This document shows, piece after piece, positions 25,349 through 33,653 of a DNA stretch of 37,234 nt. Origin of the DNA: Clostridia bacterium (GTDB taxonomy: Bacteria; Bacillota; Clostridia; Oscillospirales; UBA644); the NCBI GenBank assembly GCA_014872655.1, contig WHHJ01000014.1:1-37234 (forward strand), written 5' to 3'. The translations under genes were made by a program, and so were the position numbers. The notes under the pieces are model-generated. The model saw only the letters and a program-made list of their open reading frames with translations, did no database searches and was not told where the DNA came from. Every line of letters begins with the position of its first letter. Position 1 is the stretch's first letter.

Positions 25349-26503
25349 TTAAGAAAGTGGAATGCTTTTCTTCATTTGTTTTTGGTCGGCCCGTACTTTT
25401 GCGTCTGTTTCAAAAATTTGTTCCAGAGTGGGGTTGTGGATAATGGGTACCGTTTGCAGCGCTTGCTCGACTCGGTCGGCAATGTCGCAAAAAGAGATTT
25501 CGTCGTCCAGAAACTGGGCAACGGCGACTTCGTTGGCGGCATTGAGCACCGTGGGTGCTGTTCCGCCGCAGGCCAGCGCGTCATAAGCCAGCCGCAGCGC
25601 TTTGAACGTGTCGGTGTCCGGGCGGTCAAAGGTCAGTGCCGCGGCTTGAACCAAATCCAGCGCCGGTGCCGGACAGGGCTGTCGGTGAGGATAGGTGATG
25701 GCGTATTGAATGGGAACCCGCATATCCGCGGTGCCCAACTGGGCTAAAATGGCATTATCTTCAAATTCTACCGCAGAATGAATGATACTTTGCCGATGAA
25801 TGACTACTTCAATTTGATCCGGCCGAACAGAAAAAAGTCGAGCGGCTTCGATCACTTCTAAGCCTTTGTTCATCAGCGTGGCGCTGTCAATTGTAATCTT
25901 GGCGCCCATCGACCAGTTCGGGTGCTGCAGGGCCTGCTGTTTGGTGACGGTGCGCAGCTGCTCCCGCGTCATGCCGAAAAACGGACCGCCGGAAGCGGTT
26001 AAGAGAATTTTTTTAATTTTATTGGGGTGGCCGTCCAGACATTGAAAAATGGCCGAGTGTTCGCTGTCAACGGAAAGAATACGGACATCATGCTGTTCGG
26101 CTGCACGCAAAAGATGTTCGCCGGCGGTGACGATCGTTTCTTTGTTGGCCAGCGCCACATCATGGCCTTCTGCAACGGCCCAAAACGTCGGACGTGTGCC
26201 CGCCATGCCGACAATGCCGTTGACGACCATGTCGCAGTCTACCTGTCGCAGCACGTCGCCGATGCCCTCTTCACCCTGTAAAACCCGTGTGTCGGTATCG
26301 GAGATCCGTTGGCGTAACTGTTCGGCTGCCTGGGGCAGCGTGCAGACGGCGGCTTCGGGATGAAAGCGGCGAATCTGCTGCTCTAACAAATCAATATTTC
26401 GGTGCGCCGTTAATGCGGCGATCCGGCAGCCAAGACGTTCGGCAACATCTAAGGTTTGCGTGCCGATAGAGCCGGTACTGCCGAGAACAATCAGTGTTTT
26501 CAA
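25349..26503 (-). CDS. dxr: 1-deoxy-D-xylulose 5-phosphate reductoisomerase
   Basis: First committed step of the MEP pathway, DXP to MEP with NADPH. The 384-residue product matches the family length (about 383 in B. subtilis). The NADPH loop GSTGSIG is at 8-14; the metal and substrate residues lie in SVDSEHSAIFQ, TASGGPF and ATLMNKGLEVIEA. Three in-frame TTG codons are possible (26524, 26509, 26503); I chose 26503 because GAGGAGA lies about eight bases upstream and it gives the canonical MKTLIVLGSTGSIG start. The usual neighbour cdsA lies 641 bases upstream, an unusually long gap for this operon. Confidence 0.94.
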   Translation of the reverse strand: MKTLIVLGSTGSIGTQTLDVAERLGCRIAALTAHRNIDLLEQQIRRFHPEAAVCTLPQAAEQLRQRISDTDTRVLQGEEGIGDVLRQVDCDMVVNGIVGMAGTRPTFWAVAEGHDVALANKETIVTAGEHLLRAAEQHDVRILSVDSEHSAIFQCLDGHPNKIKKILLTASGGPFFGMTREQLRTVTKQQALQHPNWSMGAKITIDSATLMNKGLEVIEAARLFSVRPDQIEVVIHRQSIIHSAVEFEDNAILAQLGTADMRVPIQYAITYPHRQPCPAPALDLVQAAALTFDRPDTDTFKALRLAYDALACGGTAPTVLNAANEVAVAQFLDDEISFCDIADRVEQALQTVPIIHNPTLEQIFETDAKVRADQKQMKKSIPLS

Positions 26504-26606
26504 ACACAATCTCTCCTCTGTCAATGAAGACTCCGTAACGGATTTTGATTTTTAAAATAGTGAGAAACCCGCGCGAAAAAAGCGGCAGAAAAAACTGCAT
26601 AAGGGT

Positions 26607-26770
26607 TTTGGGTTTTTTATAGGAAGCCAAGCATCGATTTCTTGGAACGATGAAATTGGTTTTGGATGTTTTAGGTGTTTTATGGAAAGCCTGACGGACC
26701 CCATTGTACCTCAGGAGTGAATACGCCGCGTTGTTTTTGAATCTTTTATAGGAAGTTTGCCGGAGCCGTC
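26607..26770. repeat. Degenerate repeat of about 63-66 bp in the cdsA-dxr gap
   Basis: The motif TTTTATAGGAAG (variants TTTTATGGAAAG and TTTTATAGGAAG) recurs at 26615, 26678 and 26744, each preceded by a GTTTTKGR-like stretch and followed by GCC or TTTGCC. The spacing is 63 and 66 bases. The rest of the 26504-27144 gap holds no gene that I can support; a GCATAT/ATATGC inverted repeat lies at 27024-27039. Confidence 0.5.
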
Positions 26771-27144
26771 CGCGATATGTGTGAAGAAAAGCAGGGGACG
26801 CTCGGAAAAAGGCGGGTGTATTCAAGAAAAAGGATGTTGTACCCGAAGAAGGCAGGGATGTGTCCGTTCGATAAAAGATTATAAGTTGGGCTGCCATATC
26901 AGGGGTCTTTTTCGGTAAACGCTGCGCGAATGGGTCGGGACGATTGTTTTTAAATCCGATTTATAAACAGGTGTCTGGAAAAAGCGGGATGCATCCGGTT
27001 GTATACAACATAAATAATCTGTAGCATATCATAATATGCAGCAGAAAGGCAATAAATACTTTCCTCAAAAAGAAGAAAAACCTGTTTGGGAACTCGAGAC
27101 TGTCATATTCATACAAATAAGCAGGATCCCCGCTGCGGATAAAA

Positions 27145-27996
27145 TTAAAGCGAAAAAATCGTAAAAGAAAAACCAAATCTTTGCAGTATTTGAACCGTAA
27201 TATGATAATACAAATAGAGGGTGGGCGCCACGAATAACACACTGTCGAACCGGTCCATGATCCCGCCGTGGCCGGGGATGAGGTTGCCGTAGTCTTTGGC
27301 CCCAAAACTGCGTTTGATGACGGAGGCCGTCAGATCTCCTAAAATAGCGGCGGAACTGCCGAACAAGGCAAATACACACAGACAGACAAAGTTGACGCTG
27401 GCTCCGGTGAATTGGTGCGCCGCATAGGCTACAATGGCTAACGCCGCCGCAGATGCCACATAGCCGCCGACTGCGCCTTCAATGGTTTTTTTAGGGCTGA
27501 TAACCGGCGTCATCCGATGTCGGCCGAATAATCTGCCGAAAATGTATCCGCCCGTGTCGGTGGCCCAGGCGCATAAAAAAATCATCAGCATATAATAAAG
27601 GCCTAATGTATCGCTGATTTGCCGTGTGTAAATAATACAGCTAAAGAAAAACGGAATGATGATGGACATCACAAAAACCACGCACAAATGTTCAAAACTG
27701 AATGTTTTGTACAGACAAATCAGAGAAGTAAACAAAATGACGGCAAAGATAAAAATACCGCCGGTAAATCCCGCTCGCTGAAAATCGGGGAAAAACGGAA
27801 TGGCTATCGCAAAAAGCAGGCTGATAACCATGAGGGTTTTGCTTTCCACGTACTTGGTCACAACCAGTACTTCATACAGCGCGCAGGCGGAAATGGCCGC
27901 CGTAACGGCTTTTAAAACAACCGGAAAGCCGGAAAAACCGATAAATACTGCTAATACGGCGCAAATTAACACGCCGGAAAGAACGCGCTGTTTCAT
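27145..27996 (-). CDS. cdsA: Phosphatidate cytidylyltransferase
   Basis: Integral membrane enzyme making CDP-diacylglycerol from phosphatidate and CTP, the branch point of phospholipid synthesis. The 283-residue product has about eight membrane helices. The family signature is seen in SPKKTIEGAVGG and in KDYGNLIPGHGGIMDRFDS. AGAAGGG lies about nine bases before ATG 27996. It starts 22 bases after uppS. The C-terminus is followed by a long gap rather than by dxr directly. Confidence 0.97.
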   Translation of the reverse strand: MKQRVLSGVLICAVLAVFIGFSGFPVVLKAVTAAISACALYEVLVVTKYVESKTLMVISLLFAIAIPFFPDFQRAGFTGGIFIFAVILFTSLICLYKTFSFEHLCVVFVMSIIIPFFFSCIIYTRQISDTLGLYYMLMIFLCAWATDTGGYIFGRLFGRHRMTPVISPKKTIEGAVGGYVASAAALAIVAYAAHQFTGASVNFVCLCVFALFGSSAAILGDLTASVIKRSFGAKDYGNLIPGHGGIMDRFDSVLFVAPTLYLYYHITVQILQRFGFSFTIFSL

Positions 27997-28018
27997 GGTA
28001 AACCCTTCTTTCTTTTCG

Positions 28019-28741
28019 TTACTTTTTTACCGTGCCGCCGAACTTACGCGTCCGAAGCCGGTACGCGGCGATCGCTTCTTGCAGGTCTGCCTCCCCGAAA
28101 TCCGGCCATAGGACCGGGGTGGAATAGTATTCGGAGTAAGCCGATTGCCACATCATAAAATTGGACAACCGCATCTCGCCGCCGGTGCGGATAATAAGAT
28201 CCGGGTCCGGCTGCCCAGCCGTATACAGCCGGCAGGCAATGTCTTGTTCGGTTATTTTTTTGCCCGGGTTTTCACGGATAAACGCGTTGACGGCGTTGGT
28301 AATTTCCGCCCGTCCGCCGTAATTGATAGCGATGTTGAGATGCATCCGACACGATACCGTATCGCTGCGGGTGGTGATTTTTTTCATTTTTTCTTTTTGC
28401 AGGGCGCTGAACACGCCTAAGTCGCCGATAAAACGTACTTTAGTATGACGATACAGCCCGTCACGATCACGCTCAAAGCGCTCCATCATCACATTTAGAT
28501 AACGGGTTAAAATTGTCATCAACTTGGCGACTTCTTCTTGGGGACGCTTCCAATTTTCGGTGGAAAACGCATAAAACGTAATATGTTCAATCCCGATTTG
28601 GTAGCAGGTTTGGATCATGTGATCCAATGCGTCTACGCCGGCTTCGTGCCCTTTGCCGCGCTTTTGCCCCCGCTGTTCGGCCCAGCGGCCGTTCCCGTCC
28701 ATAATAAAGGCAATATGCCGCGGATATTTGGTTGGCTGCAT
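28019..28741 (-). CDS. uppS: Undecaprenyl-diphosphate synthase (isoprenyl transferase)
   Basis: Cis-prenyltransferase that condenses isopentenyl diphosphate onto farnesyl diphosphate to make the C55 carrier lipid for wall polymers. The 240-residue product has the signature FIMDGNGRWA with catalytic Asp15, and the second conserved region PDLIIRTGGEMRLSNFMMWQ followed by YSEYY. GGAGG lies eight bases before ATG 28741. It sits between frr (80 bases, with a strong hairpin) and cdsA. The isoprene units come from the MEP pathway genes in the same run. Confidence 0.97.
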   Translation of the reverse strand: MQPTKYPRHIAFIMDGNGRWAEQRGQKRGKGHEAGVDALDHMIQTCYQIGIEHITFYAFSTENWKRPQEEVAKLMTILTRYLNVMMERFERDRDGLYRHTKVRFIGDLGVFSALQKEKMKKITTRSDTVSCRMHLNIAINYGGRAEITNAVNAFIRENPGKKITEQDIACRLYTAGQPDPDLIIRTGGEMRLSNFMMWQSAYSEYYSTPVLWPDFGEADLQEAIAAYRLRTRKFGGTVKK

Positions 28742-28782
28742 GCGTGTTTCCTCCCGTTTTTTACCGCAATAAACAAGTGCGG

Positions 28783-28805
28783 GGCAGAGCGGGCTCCGCT
28801 CTGCC
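28783..28805 (-). other. Intercistronic hairpin between frr and uppS
   Basis: GGCAGAGCGG (28783-28792) pairs perfectly with CCGCTCTGCC (28796-28805) around a three-base loop. No T run follows on the minus strand, so it is more likely a transcript-stability or processing hairpin than a terminator. Confidence 0.65.
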
Positions 28806-28821
28806 TCCGAATGGACTTGCG

Positions 28822-29376
28822 TTATATGGACAGAATTTCTTTTTCTTTTTCGGCACAGATTCCGTCAATCTTTTTGCAGTATCCGTCCGTTAAGTCCTGA
28901 ATATCTTTTTCAGCATCTTTCAGATCGTCTTCGGTCAGTTCGCCCGCCTTTTTCTGCGCTTTGAATTTTTCGATAGCGTCGCGGCGGATCGAGCGGATGG
29001 CGACTTTGGATTCTTCTGCCGTTTTGCTGACCTGTTTGACCAACTCTTTGCGGCGCTCCTCGGTCAGCGGCGGAAAGTTCAGCCGTAAAATCTTGCCGTC
29101 GTTTTGCGGGTTGATGCCTAAATCCGAAGTTTGGATGGCTTTTTCAATTTCTTTCAACACCGACGGGTCGTACGGCTGGATGACCAACAGACGCGCTTCC
29201 GGGGAAGAGATATTGGCCATCTGATTGATCGGCGTTTTGGTCCCGTAATACTCAATAGAAATTTTGTCCAGCACGCTCGCATTGGCTCGGCCGGCACGGA
29301 TGCCGGCGTATTCGTTCTGTAAAACTTGGATGGTTTTTTGCATCTTTTCGTCGGTTTCTTTGTATTGGGGTTTCAT
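28822..29376 (-). CDS. frr: Ribosome recycling factor
   Basis: With EF-G it splits post-termination ribosomes. The 184-residue product matches the family length and is collinear with it: AGRANASVLDKI in the first helix, QMANISSPEARLLVIQPYD in the beta domain, and NDGKILRLNFPPLTEERRKELVK in the return helix. AGGAGG lies eight bases before ATG 29376, and the gene begins 18 bases after pyrH, the usual order. Confidence 0.98.
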   Translation of the reverse strand: MKPQYKETDEKMQKTIQVLQNEYAGIRAGRANASVLDKISIEYYGTKTPINQMANISSPEARLLVIQPYDPSVLKEIEKAIQTSDLGINPQNDGKILRLNFPPLTEERRKELVKQVSKTAEESKVAIRSIRRDAIEKFKAQKKAGELTEDDLKDAEKDIQDLTDGYCKKIDGICAEKEKEILSI

Positions 29377-29394
29377 GATAAAGCCTCCTGTTTT

Positions 29395-30111
29395 TTATTC
29401 TTCGTTGTCCAATAGGGTTCCGATGTCCTCTCCTGCCGCAACGCGCGCAATGTTGGAACCGTCGCCCAGATCAAAAATATATACCGGTAAATGATTGTCT
29501 CGGCACAGTGCGGCTGCCGCAGCGTCGATGACTTTTAAATTCTGGCTGAGCAGTTGTGTAAAACTGAGCCGTGCGTAGCGCGTGGCCGTTTTGTCCTGCT
29601 TGGGATCGGCTGTATAAACACCGTCGATATTTTTGGCAAACAGCGCAATGTCTGCCTCAATTTCCACGGCACGCAATGCTGCTGCGGTATCGGTTGTAAA
29701 ATACGGGTTGCCCGTTCCGCCGCCGCAAATAATGATTTTGCCCTGTTCCAGGCAGCGCCGTGCTTCTTGGCAGGTATAAGTTTGCCCGAATTTTGGCATT
29801 TCTGTCGCAGAGAATACCACGGTTTGGGCGCCCGCTTTTTCCAGTGCGTCCCCTAATGCAATGCAGTTCATCATCGTGGCAAGCATGCCCATGTGGTCGG
29901 CTTTGGCTCGGTCCATATCCGATCCCTGCCGTCCGCGCCAGAAGTTGCCGGCTCCGACAACAATGGCAATTTGTGTGCCGCGGTCTGCACAGTCTTTAAT
30001 TTTTTCGCAGACGCTTTTGACTGTTTCAAAATCAATGCCGTGCCCGGATTGATCCGCCAGCGCCTCGCCGCTGAGTTTAATCAGAATTCGTTGATATTTT
30101 GGTTGTTTCAT
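29395..30111 (-). CDS. pyrH: UMP kinase
   Basis: Phosphorylates UMP to UDP in the pyrimidine pathway. The 238-residue product belongs to the amino acid kinase fold: LIKLSGEAL at the start, VVGAGNFWRGR for the phosphate loop, and GTGNPYFTTDTAAALRA in the nucleotide-binding half. AGAGG lies seven bases before ATG 30111. In many bacteria rpsB and tsf precede pyrH; here the upstream gene is tmcAL, and pyrH starts a new promoter. Confidence 0.98.
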   Translation of the reverse strand: MKQPKYQRILIKLSGEALADQSGHGIDFETVKSVCEKIKDCADRGTQIAIVVGAGNFWRGRQGSDMDRAKADHMGMLATMMNCIALGDALEKAGAQTVVFSATEMPKFGQTYTCQEARRCLEQGKIIICGGGTGNPYFTTDTAAALRAVEIEADIALFAKNIDGVYTADPKQDKTATRYARLSFTQLLSQNLKVIDAAAAALCRDNHLPVYIFDLGDGSNIARVAAGEDIGTLLDNEE

Positions 30112-30179
30112 GGAAAACCTCTTTGAAAAATGTTGTAGGGTAAAACCGTTGCTTTTGCAAACGGGTTTTCTTACTCTAT

Positions 30180-30208
30180 ATCATACACTAAAAAATGGGA
30201 ATTGTAAA
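30180..30208 (-). promoter_or_regulatory. Promoter of the pyrH-frr-uppS-cdsA run
   Basis: On the minus strand TTTACA (complement of 30203-30208) and TATGAT (complement of 30180-30185) are 17 bases apart. The leader of about 60 bases contains an imperfect hairpin at 30142-30169 (AAAACC-GTTGC arms, two bulges) before the ribosome site. It lacks a proper T run, so attenuation is possible but unproven. Confidence 0.75.
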
Positions 30209-30243
30209 TACTTTTTTTAAAACATTCTCTGAAAAACCGCACA

Positions 30244-31797
30244 TCAAAAGTCCGGAAAAAGAACTTCGGATGATTCTTGGTCGGGATTGTCGTTATCGGA
30301 TTCCGGCGTTTCAAGACAGGTACAGCGCCGGGTAAAATCGGTATAGGCCGGTCCGATTTGGGGCAGGCACAGAGCGTACAGATCGTCGGCGCGCTGTTCG
30401 GCCAGGATCGCCGCGCGCAGGGACGGGTCTTTTAGGTGCTGCGGCGTAAAGTTGTGCAGGATGGGGAGTTTTGCTGTTTTTTTGGCGATTTTAAGAACGT
30501 CGGCACCGCGCCGGTTCAAGGCGAGTACATGCAGATACGGCGGTAGTTCGGCTGGGCTTGACAGTTGCAGAAAAGCCGATAATATCATGCGTCGTGTTGC
30601 GGAAAGCGTAAACTGTTTGGCCATGGCGCTGCGGCAGAGCTGTTCCAGACTGCACGCCGTTTTCCCGGCCCGGCAAATCCTCGGCCATAATCCAGCCGGT
30701 TCGGAGAAGCGTTGCGGTCCGGAGGAAGATTGCTCTTCAAAAGCGTGTTGCGGGTTTTTCGCATATTGCGGTTCGGCGGGCAGTTGCGGATTGTCCGGGC
30801 ATTGCGGCGCGGAGAAGTCTGGCCGATCTGCGGGGGGACGGCCGAAAGGTGAGGCCTCGGCGCGCTGTGATTCCGGATACGGTCCGGTCAGGGGCTGTGC
30901 CCCTGCGGCGTGTTGGGAGACTTCGGGTGCCTGCAAATCGATGGTTGATGGTGTTTGTGTGTGTTGTGACAAAGGGGAAAGGGGTTGCCATGGGAGGCGT
31001 TGTTGCGACTCTGCCTGCGATCGGGTTGGTCGCGGTTCGACCGAGCGGAAAAAGGCCAGAATGGCCCGTTGTGCGTATTGGATATCTGCCGGGAATCGGC
31101 CCTCTGCGCGCAGACGGCGCAGTGCTTGGACAACCGGTTGGGGCAGGTGTTTGTCGGCTTCGGGGTCTTCGGCGCGGAGCAGACGCCGGATTTCCCGGGC
31201 GCCTTTGTAGCCGGTTTGTGGCGAGGTGTTGCCATGATAATCCCCCAACCGCCGAATCGTTCGAAATTGCAGGGGGGAATTCAGCCTCCGAATGGCTTTG
31301 AGGTATTCGACGGCTAAAATATCGTTGGGCCGGACCGGCGCAAAGCCGATCATCTGCTGTAAGCTTTCCTGCCGGACAACGGCAAACGGACGCTGCTTGT
31401 CCTGTGCGATGCTTCGGCGCAGCTGTTCGGTATATTCCTGCGAAAGCAATACGTCGGCACAGCGTGCCAGCAACTCGTCGTCCGCGCTTTCGCTGCCGCA
31501 GCAAAAGGTGTCGGCACAGCCCAGTGCGTCGGCTAAAAAAAGACTGCCGAATGCGAAATCTTCCGCAGTGGCTAAACTCCATCGTACCGGCAGCTCGATA
31601 ATCAGGTCTACACCGCTGCGTACGGCGGCGGCCGCGCGTTCAAATTTGTCGGCGCATGCCGGCTGCCCGCGCTGTACAAAGTTACCCGACATCACGGCAA
31701 CGACGGCATCTGCACCCATTTGGCGCATTTGCCGGACATGGTATTGATGCCCGTTATGGAACGGGTTGTATTCGGCGGTGGTGACAAAGATCTTCAA
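30244..31797 (-). CDS. tmcAL: tRNA(Met) cytidine acetate ligase with large low-complexity insertion
   Basis: TmcAL forms N4-acetylcytidine in the elongator tRNA-Met anticodon using acetate and ATP. The HxGH nucleotidyltransferase motif is HNGH at 14-17 in AEYNPFHNGHQYH, with SGNFVQRGQPA and the C-terminal YLHVLALNRRGADVLK also typical. At 517 residues it exceeds the usual approximately 400. The excess is an inserted Pro/Gln/Ser/Ala-rich segment at about 253-366 (nt 30700-31041) between AILAFF and GLWPRI, likely disordered. The tail (about 494-517) is acidic. The start is TTG 31797 with AAAGGAG six bases upstream. The gene is divergent from ackA; both use acetate. Confidence 0.88.
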   Translation of the reverse strand: MKIFVTTAEYNPFHNGHQYHVRQMRQMGADAVVAVMSGNFVQRGQPACADKFERAAAAVRSGVDLIIELPVRWSLATAEDFAFGSLFLADALGCADTFCCGSESADDELLARCADVLLSQEYTEQLRRSIAQDKQRPFAVVRQESLQQMIGFAPVRPNDILAVEYLKAIRRLNSPLQFRTIRRLGDYHGNTSPQTGYKGAREIRRLLRAEDPEADKHLPQPVVQALRRLRAEGRFPADIQYAQRAILAFFRSVEPRPTRSQAESQQRLPWQPLSPLSQHTQTPSTIDLQAPEVSQHAAGAQPLTGPYPESQRAEASPFGRPPADRPDFSAPQCPDNPQLPAEPQYAKNPQHAFEEQSSSGPQRFSEPAGLWPRICRAGKTACSLEQLCRSAMAKQFTLSATRRMILSAFLQLSSPAELPPYLHVLALNRRGADVLKIAKKTAKLPILHNFTPQHLKDPSLRAAILAEQRADDLYALCLPQIGPAYTDFTRRCTCLETPESDNDNPDQESSEVLFPDF

Positions 31798-32050
31798 TGT
31801 AAACTCCTTTCCGGTTCCGACCGTTGTGTGACAACCGGGACTTTACGGTGATATAAAATGCGGGTAGATATAACAAAATAAAAGAATAACGATGATACAA
31901 AAACAATTCGGCACCTGTGAGCCTCGGGCGTTGGCCGAAAGAGATTACATTCAGGAACTTGGTTGCAGTGATTTGGACCCTGTCTGTTTTGGATAAAAAA
32001 GAAATTCAAAAAAGACTCCCTGTATCTGAAAAATCTCGTAAAAAGACTGT

Positions 32051-32056
32051 ATTATA
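32051..32056 (-). promoter_or_regulatory. Possible -10 of tmcAL
   Basis: TATAAT on the minus strand (complement of 32051-32056) is a perfect -10, but the -35 is poor (CTCTTT at 17 bases, TCTTTA at 16). It would give a leader of about 245 bases. The rest of 31801-32111 holds no gene that I can support. Confidence 0.35.
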
Positions 32057-32111
32057 CAAAAAAAAGATTCGTTAAAGAGAAGGCTTTGAAAATAATTTTT
32101 TGTGAACACTA

Positions 32112-32140
32112 TTGAATTTTTTTTGAAAATATTGTATAAT
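32112..32140 (+). promoter_or_regulatory. Promoter of ackA
   Basis: TTGAAT at 32112-32117 and TATAAT at 32135-32140 are 17 bases apart. The leader of about 120 bases contains a GC-rich island (about 32170-32190, ACCGCC...GGGTGGT) that could fold, in an otherwise AT-rich stretch. A second TATAAT at 32203-32208 lacks a good -35. Confidence 0.7.
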
Positions 32141-32268
32141 AATACGAAACGTATTTTATTCGGTTGAATACCGCCTGACGGGGTGGTTCTTCTATCGGAT
32201 ATTATAATATATTTTCTATAAAAAATCAATAATCAATATGGTTTATGAGATAAGGAACAGGTGATTGG

Positions 32269-33465
32269 ATGAAAATTTTGGTCATTAACTCGGGATCTTC
32301 TTCGTTGAAGTATCAGTTGATTGACATGAAGGACGAGTCCGTGATCGCAAAGGGCCTTTGTGACCGGATCGGCATCGACGGAAAACTCAAGCATAAAAGC
32401 GTCGGCATCGGCGAGTTTAAGCGCGAGTGCCCGATGAAAACGCACGCGGACGCCGTACAGGTTGTGATTGACACGCTGACAAAGGGGCAGTATGCCGTGA
32501 TTTCGGACATCTCCGAAATCGGGGCGGTCGGGCATCGGATCGTGCAGGGCGGCGAGTATTTTATTCAGCCGTGTCTGGTGGAAGACGGCGTGGTGGAAAA
32601 AATCGAGGCGTGCGAGACGCTGGCGCCTGTTCATGCGATTCCCAATGCGGCGGGGATCCGTTCCTGCAGCAAGGTCATGCCCGGGATTCCGCAGGTGGTA
32701 GTTTTTGATACCGCGTTTCATCAGACGATGCCGGATTATGCGTATATGTACGGCATTCCGATGGAATATTATGAAAAATACAAGATCAGACGGTACGGTT
32801 TCCACGGAACGTCTCACAAATATGTTTCCCGCCGGGCGGCAAAGTTCCTGGGCCGGGATATTGAAGATCTGAAAATGGTCACGCTGCACTTGGGCAACGG
32901 TTCTTCGCTTTGCGCCATTGACGGCGGAAAATGTATCGATACATCGATGGGTCTGACACCGTTGGAAGGTCCGATCATGGGTACGCGCAGCGGTTCGCTG
33001 GACCCGGCTGCCGTATGCGTGATTGAGGAAAAAGAGCACTTGTCGGGCGCCGAAATGAACGATATTTTAAATAAAAAATCCGGTTTGCTGGGGGTTTCCG
33101 GCGTTTCTTCGGATTGCCGCGACGTGGTGGAAGCGGCCGAAGAAGGCAACAAGCGCGCGCAACTGGCGTTTAATATGTTGGTTTATCAGGTGAAAAAGTT
33201 ATTGGGCTCTTATGTTGCGGCGCTGGGCGGCGTGGATGTGATCGTCTTTACGGCCGGACAGGGTGAAAACGGGCCGGAGACCCGGGAAGCGATTTGCAAG
33301 GGGATGGAATTCTTCGGCATTCAAATCGATCCGGAAAAGAATAACGTACGTGGCCAGGATGCGGATATTTCTGCAGACGGCGCGCGGGTAAAAACGCTGG
33401 TGATTACGACCAACGAAGAATTGATGATTGCGCGGGAAACGCTTGCTATTGTGGAAAATTTGTAA
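32269..33465 (+). CDS. ackA: Acetate kinase
   Basis: Interconverts acetyl phosphate plus ADP and acetate plus ATP, the ATP-yielding step of acetate fermentation. The 398-residue product carries the key residues at expected positions: Asn7, Arg90, His122, Asp147 (FDTAFH), His179 (RRYGFHGTSH), Arg240 (MGTRSG). Two motif details are unusual: the HNPxN segment is HAIPN, and RSGD is RSGS. AGGTG lies about five bases before ATG 32269. No pta gene is nearby. The gene is divergent from tmcAL. Confidence 0.96.
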   Translation: MKILVINSGSSSLKYQLIDMKDESVIAKGLCDRIGIDGKLKHKSVGIGEFKRECPMKTHADAVQVVIDTLTKGQYAVISDISEIGAVGHRIVQGGEYFIQPCLVEDGVVEKIEACETLAPVHAIPNAAGIRSCSKVMPGIPQVVVFDTAFHQTMPDYAYMYGIPMEYYEKYKIRRYGFHGTSHKYVSRRAAKFLGRDIEDLKMVTLHLGNGSSLCAIDGGKCIDTSMGLTPLEGPIMGTRSGSLDPAAVCVIEEKEHLSGAEMNDILNKKSGLLGVSGVSSDCRDVVEAAEEGNKRAQLAFNMLVYQVKKLLGSYVAALGGVDVIVFTAGQGENGPETREAICKGMEFFGIQIDPEKNNVRGQDADISADGARVKTLVITTNEELMIARETLAIVENL

Positions 33466-33547
33466 AGAGTGGTAAAAAAAGGAATATAGCACCGGTTTTT
33501 TCTTTGGACCGTACAGAAAACGGCTGGGAATTTGGATAATTTGTATA

Positions 33548-33576
33548 TTGACACGCCGCGGTGCGAATGATATAAT
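33548..33576 (+). promoter_or_regulatory. Strong promoter of the envelope cluster
   Basis: TTGACA at 33548-33553 and TATAAT at 33571-33576 with 17 bases between and TG at 33568-33569: full consensus with extended -10. This is the best promoter of the window. The leader is about 70 bases. Confidence 0.9.
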
Positions 33577-33653
33577 GTAAGAGATAGAATGATTGCTTGT
33601 TTTCGTCGGGGTTCAGGCCCGGGCGATCAGAGACAAAATCGGAGGATGAACAG

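Noticed and set aside
26391..26897. A 168-residue minus-strand frame overlapping the dxr start
   Set aside because: It runs out of frame into dxr, lacks a ribosome site and its composition is not protein-like.
30452..31210. A 252-residue plus-strand open frame opposite tmcAL
   Set aside because: It lies antisense to a GC-rich part of a recognised gene, is Arg/Ser/Cys-rich and has no ribosome site.
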